Origin: Hysterium pulicare CBS 123377
Lineage: Eukaryota; Ascomycota; Dothideomycetes; Hysteriales; Hysteriaceae
Assembly (NCBI GenBank): GCA_000467715.1
Contig: AJFK01000781.1
Location: forward strand, 1-64,000
DNA length: 64,000 nt
Direction of reading: 5' to 3'
A model generated the notes under the pieces. It was not told the origin of the DNA. It saw nothing but the letters and a program-made list of their open reading frames with translations, and ran no database searches. A program made the position numbers and the translations under genes. This document shows, piece after piece, positions 44,460 through 54,442 of this stretch; within the stretch, counting starts at the first letter, position 1; each line of letters starts with the position of its first letter.

Positions 44460-45541
44460 ATGTCTGCTGACTTTTGGGCTGGCTACCTCAGCGGCGCAGC
44501 AGGTATACTCATTGGGAACCCTCTTGATCTTGTAAAGACCCGACTGCAAGCAGGAAATACTATATCAAGCCCGGAAGCAACGACTCCCCCGCAAAGTATC
44601 AAGAGCCACTTCGACCGTGCAGGTACTTTAGTAAGAGGTGGGTGATATAAGCCCATGAACTCCCCGCACCTCGAATTGTCAATCGTTCTGATCGGAGTGC
44701 TTTTAGTATAGGGGCGTCGGCACCCATTCTTGGGTATGGTGCCCTCAATGCCATTCTCTTCGTAACATATAACCGAAGCCTTGGTCTTCTGGGCGATGAC
44801 CCGATCAAACCAAATAGGCTTTGGAAAGTCTGGTGCGCAGGGTCTGTCGGCGGTTTGGCTACCTTCTTTGTATCAGCACCTACAGAGTTGGTGAAATGTA
44901 GGGCGCAAGTATCTACTGGATCCACGAGCTCGTGGTCGGTCGCACGAGACATTTGGAAACTCGAAGGTCTACGAGGACTTTACCATGGCGGTGGTATCAC
45001 GAGTATACGGGATGCCGTGGGCTATGGCTTCTAGTATGTTCTACGAGTCCATTCAGAAACAATTGAGCACTAAGCCCTTTAGCTTCTGGTCTTATGAATG
45101 GAGCAAACAGGTGCTGAGCTCTCCAGACGATACAGACCGACATACAGCCATGAAAGTCCTCCTATGTGGTGGGCTGGCCGGGATAGTGACGTGGGCATCA
45201 ATCTTTCCACTGGGTACGCTTGGTGCCATTTGTTGTGCTTGCATGTTAGCTGATGCACCGGAACAGATGTTGTGAAGACGAGGGTTCAGACACAGTTTCT
45301 GACCAGCCAACGGTTGGTTGATGTTGGGGAACACCGCAGGTTGTTACAGAACGAGTCGGAGGCAGCTGCCTGGAAGAGGCGACGACTAGGTACTTTTGAA
45401 ATTGCCAGACTGGCGTACCAGAGCGAGGGTATTGGTGTATTCTTTCGGGGGTTGGGCGTGTGTAGTGTAAGGGCGTTCGTCGTTAATGCCGTACAATGGG
45501 CTGTATACGAATGGATGATGCAGCTTCTCCGTCAACCGTGA
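44460..45541 (+). CDS. Mitochondrial carrier family (SLC25) transporter
   Basis: Six-helix solute carrier of the mitochondrial inner membrane; substrate not clear from motifs. Three repeats with the signature PX[DE]XX[KR] are visible: NPLDLVKTRLQ (about 20), APTELVKCRAQ (near 128) and FPLDVVKTRVQ (near 217), the last joined across an intron. Exons are 44460 to 44637 or 44641, 44698 or 44712 to 45033, 45083-45213 and 45267-45541. Exon 2 to 3 joins as RDAVGYGFYFWSYEW, which is the expected carrier sequence. The first junction is ambiguous: donor 44642 with acceptor 44697 gives 307 residues (GGAFSIGASAPIL), donor 44638 with 44711 gives 301. The protein start MSADFWAGYLSGAAG is standard. AATAAA follows at 45591. 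Confidence 0.85.
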
Positions 45542-46071
45542 TGAGTACGCTTTTCAAGGCAGCTTACGGGATGCTGCGGTACAGGTTTCAAATAAATTAG
45601 AATACAAAACAGTGTAACCCAAATTGTCATTTTTAGGGTTATGCGAGAGGTTTCAATCTAAGAGTACACAAGGGAAATTTATCCATATACCGCCATCTTA
45701 ACGTCGGTGCTGTCAGTCCACTGGGATGCTTAGAAAAACGACACCCCCGTGAACCTTCCCTCAGAAAAGACAGCAATTATGGAGTGAAGGAAATGACAAA
45801 GAAACCCGCCTTTTGATGGAAATCTGCTCAGAGTTAAGGGCAGATCAAATGCATGATAATCCACAACATATGGCCATAAAGTAGTCTTGGACGGCCGACG
45901 TCCAGGTAGCCGAAAATGCACGAGAAAGCACAACCCAGACAGGAAGCCTTCTGGATTGAGTCAATCCAGTGTTGAAACCGGCATCTCGTGGAAACCATTG
46001 ACCAAGAGATGATGAATGCAAAGCAAGTGTCTTGAAGTGTGGCTATCCATATGATTTGGCGAGATTTGGCC
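45542..46071. other. Intergenic, convergent carrier / RNA-binding protein
   Basis: 530 bp between converging stop codons, with the carrier poly(A) signal near its left edge and no other feature. It presumably holds both 3' untranslated regions. Confidence 0.4.
45591..45596 (+). terminator. AATAAA poly(A) signal after carrier gene
   Basis: A perfect AATAAA lies 50 bp past the carrier stop, in the plus orientation. Confidence 0.45.
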
Positions 46072-48027
46072 TTACATGATCTGATCCTGTGTCAGACCAC
46101 CGGTCGCCTCAGTACCCTCCATGGCATCTCCGTTACTCTGGTTGGAGTATCGAACGTAAGACAAGCCGAGAGGTCGGCCTCCGTATTGGTAACCCGTGAA
46201 TTTTGCTAGTGGTTTGTTAGAATCGGCATCTTAAGACAAGAAAGAAGAGGGAAACACACCGATAGCGGTCTCTGCATCGCTTGATTTTTCGAATTCAACC
46301 ACACCAGTGCCACGGGAGCGGCCGTTCGGTTCATACTGGATTTCGGCACGTTCGACTTTGCCAATAGTAGTAAACAACTCAACAAGGTCTTCGTTGCTAG
46401 TGGACCACGGCAACTAGAATTGTCAGCACACAGAAATCAAGACAAGGAACCTCACTTACGTTGCGAACATAGATGGTTGCGCTCGGTTCGCCGCCTGAAG
46501 TAGCGAAGTCTGTGAAAGGATTCGGGGGATTGGATGCGGCGGCGTGTGAATCGTAGCCTGCTGCTGCGGGAGGAGCACCACCACCACCAAATCCTCCTCC
46601 TCCAAATCCACCACGGCCTCCGAATCCGCCTCCATAACCTCCACGGCCGCCAAAGCCTCCGCGTCCACCAAAACCGCCGCGACCTCCGAATCCGCCTCCA
46701 AAGCCACCGCGGCCGAATCCACCAGGTGCTGTCGTAGCGAATCGGTCCTCGCGCACTTCGAGAGTCCGTCCCTGCCAATCATAGCCATTAAACTGTTGGA
46801 TAGCATTGCGAGCGTCGTCCACAGTTTCGAATGCAACAATACCTGATCCTTTCGGTCGTCCATCTGCGGTAGCATGGACATCTGCACGAATGACAGAACC
46901 GGTGTGGGCTGTTCAGATGATTAGTACAAGGTCGGGGCCGCTTTCAATCTGACGAGTGCTTGGATGAAGCCACAGTCGCCTTTGCGATTACGCACCTGCT
47001 TGTCTGAAAAGGTCCTTCAAGTCTTGCCAGCCAACGTTGTACGGTAGCTACACATTGAAGTCAACTAGTTACCCTTGTGAAGCGATACGATGGGAAAGGA
47101 AAGGAAACAAACGTTGGCGACGTAAATCTGTCTTCCGCCACCACCTGGAGCACCTCCGTAGCCTCCACCTCCACCTCCATAGCCTCCACGGCCCATGCCA
47201 CCTTCGAATCCGCCTCGGGCGGCACCGGGTGCGGTGAATCGGGGTTCGGCTTCGCGGTCCTAACAATAAGATATTAACATCATACAAAGGAGATGCTCGA
47301 AAAGAGACGTACTTCTCGGACGTAGACGAGACGTCCCATCAAGTTCTGGTTGCTAAGCGTGTTGACGGCGTTCTGAGCTTGCTCTCGTGTTGCGTACTCC
47401 ACTATTCTATCGCAAAATTAGTCGTTGATACTAGCATCGAGGTTAAAGAAGAGCTTACCCGCATCCCTACATAGAACAGAGGGAAACCCCACCCGTCAAT
47501 CCAAACGTCCAACCAAATGAAAAACCAGCCATGTTCAGCCCACCTTAGACATCCCATTGGGTAGCAGAAGCACATCTGCAAATAAGACCTCCCCCGCTAT
47601 ATTGAAATTAGTGATGAAGCGAGATGGGAAAGCGTGACTTCGACGTACCTTGTCTCATGAAATCCTTGAGATGATGCCACTTGACATCGTACGATAGATT
47701 GCCGACATATACACGACGGTCCTGTTGGGAGGACTCACGAAGGTTCGCCATCATTGTCTCCTTGTTTACCGAGCGGTCTTCCGTTCCTCTACTGGGCGGC
47801 CCACCACGAGCCGCACTGTACGAGTTACTGTATCCACCAGTGCCTTGCGCACCACTCATAGGAGAGCGGGAGCGACGGTCGCTACGGCGATACTCGTCGC
47901 GACTACGAGAGCGGCTGCGAGGAGAGTATGAACGTCTGGAGCGGCGTGGGGAACGTGATCGACGTCGAGGAGAACGGTCGCGGCCCTGATCGCGCACAAA
48001 GTGATTGTCAGCTTCAACCGACATCAT
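46072..48027 (-). CDS. Three-RRM SR-like RNA-binding protein, Gbp2/Hrb1 type
   Basis: Shuttling SR-like protein that in yeast links spliced mRNA to quality control and export. Nine exons on the minus strand: 48027-47649, 47596-47544, 47466-47459 (8 nt), 47406-47313, 47259-47113, 47047-46996, 46908-46460, 46413-46260 and 46205-46072, giving 489 residues. The N-terminus is RS-rich ([20 protein letters not shown]). RRM1 begins [23 protein letters not shown]2 begins [23 protein letters not shown]3 begins [20 protein letters not shown]. Gly-rich linkers lie between RRM1 and RRM2 and, longer, between RRM2 and RRM3 (GGFGGRGG units). Every junction is phase-consistent; the microexon supplies Gly-Cys of the sequence SKGCGIVEYA. 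Introns are 46-87 bp. Confidence 0.92.
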
Positions 48028-51000
48028 GAGCGATTTCAAAACACGAGACGATATGCTAGGATTGGTAGACGATGATAGGAGGTTGAGTGGTCGGTGAGGA
48101 ATTGATTCAGGAAATTGTTATGTGATGTTGATGGTTGAGAGTGAGGCTCAGAAATTCGGGTAGGTGAAGGTGAAGGTCAAACAAAAGCGGACGGCAAACT
48201 CCGCTCGGCGCTCGTGCCTTAGAACAGCCCGCAGTCGCCTTCACCTAAGCTGCTACGCCACTCTCGACAGCTCAATTTCACCGCGGCCCCGGGGTAGGAC
48301 GCCGTCTCTATACCGAACCACCAAGGGGAATTCAAGGAAACAAAGTTACTCACAGCTGAAGGCCTGTAGGTGTCGCCGGTGTCTGGAAGAAGTTGGCGGC
48401 GGTATCAGCAAACAAGCAGTGGTGTGTAGGTAGGCAGAATGGGCTGGTGAGAGGAGGATGCGGGGATGTTCAAATGGCCAAACGCAGGAGCGGAGGGTCG
48501 AGGGTACTTAGTACTTACCCATAATAGCGTTCTCTAAGAGAGTGCTCTCCGTAGGAAGTAACGGGCGAGCTTTCTGCAGCTGGGCTGAGGCGGAAGGTGG
48601 GACAGGGATAAGCAGCAGTTTGGGAGCTGGCCAGAGAGAATTGTAGGTGGTCAATCAACCACTCGGAACTGCAGACGTCGAATTGCACGGCGGCCTGGGC
48701 AGCTGAGTGCTTTGCACGAGCGGGTCCGATGCGTGTGAATGGGATAGTGATGCAGAAGACAGATTGCCTTCTTTTGCCCTGTTCAATTGCGCCCGATGAC
48801 ACGCGCGCTACAGCCTCGATCAATACAAAGCCTCCCCACGACCAGGAGGACGAGCAGCCAATGGGCGCCTGCAGACGGCCGCTCGGGGACTCACCGAGGA
48901 GCAAGAGATGCAGCTGTTGACGAACGTCCCGACGGTGTGGACGTAGTCGCAACGGACGGGTAGGGTTGGGGGAAAGATCGGGTGGACCAAGCAGGAGCGC
49001 TGGTGGCAGGCTTAGTGGGAGCACGGCAAAGCGAATGCAGCCGGGGGACTGGCGGAGGTGAATGGGCGTTGAGCCGAAAGCAGGCACAAACTCATTCACT
49101 CTCTGCGCGCTGATGGTGGATGAGGTTGAGGACGTTCGCCCGCGACTGGACGTGTGAGAGAGACGACAAGCACTGACCCAGGGCCTCTAGCCTAATGGCA
49201 GCCGCCTGCTCGCTTCAGCCCTTCCGCCGCCCTACGAGTGTCGACATCTCTCTCTGCCTTATGTCGCTATCCGTTTATTCTGTTTGCCTATTTGCCGGGG
49301 GAAGCGGGAGCTGAGTTCCATTCCTGAAGCTCGTCTATAACCCGTCTTTCACGCTGCAGGTACCTTACCACACACCTCACGAACCCTCCATCGGGAGAGC
49401 GCCTGTTACTCCCGCACGCCTGCCGTGCGTTACTCACTTGGCATCATCAAAACGGCACATGGCAAGGCGGCGGGATTGGCTGCGCAATTGACCACTGAGT
49501 TTCCCATTGTGCGTTCTCCTTCTGCTCTGATCCTAGTAGACTCCCAATATTGCTAGGAAGGGGTTGGCACCGACACCTCGGGCTGTAGGAGAGGTTGAAA
49601 GTCCGGCTTGCCGTACGGTGAATCCAAGCCAGAGGGGCCCGTCGAACGAGAGCCAATCCATTCATTTTTCTTCATCACATCTGCCTTGTTGGCAGCCCAC
49701 CTGTGGGTCCAACCCTCCCCCGCAATCCTTGTGGTTCTGTGGTTTGGATGCACAATCAATTGGCCCCATCACAGTTTATGGCTGGGCGGGCTGAGCTCTG
49801 CACACCATCGCATCACAAGTCCATTATTTATCTGCACAGCATCGACCCCGTCAGGCCTTCCGCTGCCAGTCCGCAAAACCCTCTCGGACCCAGTCCTGCG
49901 TAACGTGCCGACGTCCTCGATGCGAGACACGCGGAGAGCCAGATGGATATGCTCGGACCGTGCTCAGTTCACCACCCCTGTCACCAGTCTGCTGTGCCGC
50001 GTAAAGTACCTAAAACGCCTCGGTACTGTACAGTGTACATGTCAGCCAGAGACCGCTGACTTGCATCCATTTCCTGTCATGCGAGACGTCCGTCTCGGTT
50101 GCACAAGGCCAATACTGCGGCCTTCTGAGATCGTGCCGACATCCTGCAGAACCTGATGCGGGGCCTGCATATTGTATTGGCCGAGATAGGCTATGTCTAT
50201 GCTTTACGAGCCTGAAGGATTTGAGCATGTCGGAAATGCTGGGTTTGATGAAATTACCCTCGTGAATTCAGTATAGTACTCCGAATTCCTTCATCTTTTC
50301 TAAGTGGATTGTTTAGACCGGAGGTCGTTTGCACCTTGTCCGGTTGTATACGTTCATCACATGCTTATCACAACAACTTATCTGGATTTCTATATGGAGT
50401 GAGTCGTGCAGAGAGAAGTCGAATCCGATATGTACGAACCCTGCTAGATCCCTGCGCTAAAAATCTTCTCTATTTCAGCCAGAATTGATATCCAGCATGC
50501 CATAAGGTCGAGCACATACCGCAAATCTTACATCAAAAGGCGACCAAGCGGCGAAAACTCACCGCATAATCTCGAAACCTGTTCATATCGTCTTTATATT
50601 AAGGCCGTAGGGCAAAGACAAGCTTTTTCCGAGGCAGCGGTTGGAATCCCCTTCTCTCTCCTAGACCGCCACATGCAATGTGATTCCCAGAGATTGGAAT
50701 TCAAATGCCTTGTGTAAGAAATGGCCCATGCGTGTGGCGTCCATCGCCTACGTCCAACAGAAAGCGGGGTCTGAAATGCAATTCGAAGTTGACGAGGGAA
50801 AACATTTGTTCACCTCCTCTCGATCAGGGCCCTATCCGATATTCCTGGTGGTGACAGAATTCGCGGCTGCGGATTTTACCCTCTATCGAACAATCCATAT
50901 ACTTCCCGATTGGACGAGATGAATAGGCCTAACGTTTCTCGCGTAGTATATAGCATCAATACCTGTGAGTGGAATATAGATTTAGCTTCGACGTTGATTG

Positions 51001-51723
51001 TGTATAAATAGGTAGCTCGCAATCTATAATTATGTCACCTCTGGTGGTGCTCGTGAAGCATACACTAAAGTCCAAAATGGGTTTTAGCACAGCTGGTATG
51101 GAACCAAAACCAAAACGAATGCTCATCGGTTCTACTTCCTCGATTTCTTTCACACCACTCAACGACAGATCTGTCGTATCTCATCCGGATCTATGCCGAA
51201 TGGTCACCTTATCCTCACAATACTTCCTTCGTACGAGGTTGAGGCCGAGCACGAGCACGCGCCAATCGCAACAGAGCGAAGATCATCTCTTTCTCCGAGT
51301 TATGCCCTAGCTGACCAGAACGCTATTCCAGAATCGGTTAGTTTGGAGCTGATAACGTAGGCAGGTTATTAGTATTCTATTCTAGAGAATCTTTTCAAAA
51401 GCCTCACCAAATGCTGAATTCCGAATATCCTCCGTCAAGGGTCAGAAATTACGGGCCCCTTCCATCATTATCGGTATCGCCAAGAGCGCTACGCGGAGTC
51501 AATTCGAATCCCTCTTTGTATATATATCCTGTTGTGCCACTGCCAACATGTCAATATACATTTTACCAGTCCTTTGGTATTCTTCGAAGGTTCCGGCGAC
51601 TCGTACGACTTTAGTCCCAATAAGGCAATCCTTCTGAGATTCAGCCAACATCACGATACCCCAGAGGTTCAAGCCGATCGCTATATACTAAACGGCCGTC
51701 AAGCCAGGCAAATCCCTGCCATC
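48028..51723. other. 3.7-kb gene-poor region with GC-rich part
   Basis: Between the RNA-binding protein (minus) and the MFS exporter (plus), both divergent. From about 48150 to 50150 several long ORFs (up to 194 codons, minus 48515-49099) overlap on different frames and strands, which suggests GC-rich non-coding sequence rather than genes. From 50200 the sequence turns AT-rich. No RNA gene, repeat family or domain is recognised. It presumably contains two long promoters or leaders. Confidence 0.4.
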
Positions 51724-53562
51724 ATGACGGCTCCCACAGACCAAGCCTCTGTCAACGACACAGCGTCTGAGAGCACCAGGGTTGAACTTCAGCGTCATTA
51801 TCATTCCGTCGTCCACGAACCCCTTTCGAGCTTCGATGGAGCGGACTTAATCAACCTCCCCTCACGAACACTTAGCAATACTGCAAACCTTCAAGAATAT
51901 ACCGAAGAGACTATTGATGGCCAAATATTAAGGGAAATAAGATCTAATGCTACTGGGAGAGTCGAACGTTATGAGTTGGTGACGTTTCGAATCGACGACA
52001 GCGAAAACCCAAAGAATTGGTCAAAGTCTTACAAGTGGTGGTGCACCATGTGTGTCGCTTTGACATGTTTTGTGGTAGCTTTCAACAGCGCGGTCGTTAC
52101 TGCAGACATCGAAGGTGTGGCAAAGGAGTTTGACGTCAGCGTTGAAGTCGCATTACTCACAGTTACGTTATTTGTGGTTGGATTCGGTGTTGGTAAGGAG
52201 AACCTCCTTTCAGCAGGCCGTCTCTTAGTAAACTGACCATGACCAGGACCAATGGCGTTTGCCCCTCTAAGTGAGATCATAGGACGGAGACCAATCTACG
52301 GTACTACTCTCCTCATCGCAGTGATCTTTACCGTCCCTGGAGCTGTCGCTCATAACATTACGACCCTGCTCGTCACCCGCGCAATCGCTGGAATCGCGTT
52401 TTCGGCCCCAGTGACACTGGTCGGAGGCACTCTCGCAGATCTTTGGAAAAATGAGGAACGCGGCGTACCTATGGCTGCGTTTTCAGCGGCGCCCTTCATG
52501 GGTCCAGCTGTCGGGCCACTCGTTGCGGGTTACCTGAGCGATGCTAAAGGTTGGAGATGGCTATACTGGATTCAGCTAATATTATCTGCCGCTGCATGGA
52601 TCGCGATCACATTCACAGTGCCAGAGACTTACACGCCTAAACTATTAGCCCGCCGTGCTAAAAAGCTGAGGGAGTCTACCGGGGATGATAGATACGTAAC
52701 GGAGGAAGACTTGGATATGCGCCCCCTAGCGCAACGGTTGCGACTCTTCTTGCTCAGACCGTTCCAACTTTTATTTCAAGAGCTCATTGTCTTCTTTATA
52801 TCTCTTTATATGAGTGTGCTTTACGGTTTATTGTACATGTTCTTCGTTGCGTAAGTCTCCCCTGCACTTGCGGCTGTGCCAAGCGAACGAGACTAATATG
52901 TTCTTAGTTATCCGATAATCTACCAGCAAGGAAAAGGGTACAGTGCGGGTACAACCGGTTTGATGTTCATTCCTATCGCCGTAGGTGTGCTCCTCAGCGC
53001 AGCATGTGCTCCAATGGTGAACAAACATTACTTGTACCTCGTCAAGAAGCATAACGGCAAACCACCAGCAGAAGCTAGGCTGATACCGATGATGATATCG
53101 TGCTGGTGCATACCCATAGGTCTCTTCATATTCGCCTGGACATCTTATCCAAGACTGTCATGGGCAGGTCCTGCACTTGGAGGCTTTCCTGTCGGGTTTG
53201 GTTTCATTTTCCTCTACAACTCTGCCAACAACTATTTGGTCGACTCATATCAACACCAAGCAGCGTCGGCGCTTGCTGCGAAGACATTCTTAAGATCATT
53301 CTGGGGAGCTGCTGTTGTACTTTTCACCAATCAAATGTAAGCTGAGCCAATCGATTACAACCAACCTTGGCTAACTGCGATTGCTAGGTATAAGCGGCTA
53401 GGGTATCAATGGGCAAGCTCGCTTTTGGGCTTCATTGGCCTTGCATGCTGCGCGATACCCTACGTTTTCTATTTCAAGGGCGCGGCAATCCGGAAGCACT
53501 CCCATTTCGCTTATAGCCCAGATGAAGAGAATCAGGGCAAACTTAAGGAAGACACAGCTTAA
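51724..53562 (+). CDS. MFS multidrug exporter, DHA1 type
   Basis: Proton-coupled drug:H+ antiporter of the plasma membrane. Exons are 51724-52192, 52247-52850, 52908-53336 and 53388-53562, giving 558 residues; introns are 51-57 bp. A polar N-terminal region of about 110 residues precedes 12 predicted membrane segments, beginning [20 protein letters not shown]. The loop 2-3 signature [19 protein letters not shown] and the antiporter motif [15 protein letters not shown] (about 239-253) are present. A cytosolic loop with [14 protein letters not shown] separates the halves, and a short charged tail follows the last helix. The next gene downstream on the same strand is a Zn2Cys6 regulator, so the exporter may be regulated by its neighbour. 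The substrate cannot be told from sequence. Confidence 0.92.
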
Positions 53563-54442
53563 ACTATTATATATGCCATCAAAACGATCGCTCCGAATTC
53601 TGAATTTCAATATCATCGTCATCTCATCCTGTGAAAAGAGAACAATTTCATTTCCCTAAGTCCAACTTACCTCCATATCTGTTTAGGAATTATATGGACT
53701 TGCTGTAGATCTTTTATTTTTAGTTCCATCTCTGCGGAGATAAGTCTTCAGTGTAATAGGCATGTTATAATATTCAATACCTCATACAAGTGGTCATATC
53801 TTCTCTATGTAGTTGAATAACCTACACGTAGTGAGCCTTTCATCAAGCCAAAACTAAATATAGCAGATAACTTCATATCGGGCCGACAAGCTGGAAGAAT
53901 TGATGTTCTTCCGACTGCAGGCGATTCGGTTCCCATTGTGTGCTCGGGTGCAGATATATTAATATGTACCCCCACGCAACCCTTGTGCTGTAGAAAGGGT
54001 GAGGGAATTGCAAGCGAGAATATTGAATGCCACAATTGTATTGCACCTAGGTAGAGGTAGATACGTATCTGTCGGACTTCAAGGTACTCCCTAAGCTGCT
54101 CAGACTCTTCAGGGTGGAGCTACCGCACTCATCCTGCGCCATTGCGAAGTCTACAACAAGATGCCGGTTTCGGCTAGCTTGCTTGTCCTCGAAATGCGAG
54201 GAGCGGAATCAACCATCACTTGGGGATTACTAACCCCTTCTTTTTCAATGTGCATACCTACCTAGGTACACAGATAGGTAAGCAATATTAGCCGTAAATA
54301 ATTCACATGCATCCTGAGTCAGCTGGCAGTGCGTTGAAGATAGCCTCTGCTAGCGACAACCTGAGCCCCTCTCCAGGCCGATTCTTGCACCAAGCCGACG
54401 ACACCGTACCATCGCCGAGACCACTATCGCACCCCCATCACC
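53563..54442. promoter_or_regulatory. Intergenic MFS - Zn2Cys6 regulator
   Basis: 880 bp between the same-strand genes. Palindromic ACCTAGGT occurs twice (54045-54052 and 54260-54267) about 390 and 180 bp before the regulator ATG. No other signal is seen. Confidence 0.4.

Noticed and set aside
48515-49099. 194-codon minus-strand ORF
   Set aside because: Pro/Leu/Ser-rich translation without motif, in a GC-rich stretch where several frames are open at once.
49608-50156. 182-codon plus-strand ORF
   Set aside because: Overlaps two other open frames on the same strand and has no domain-like features; typical of stop-poor GC-rich DNA.
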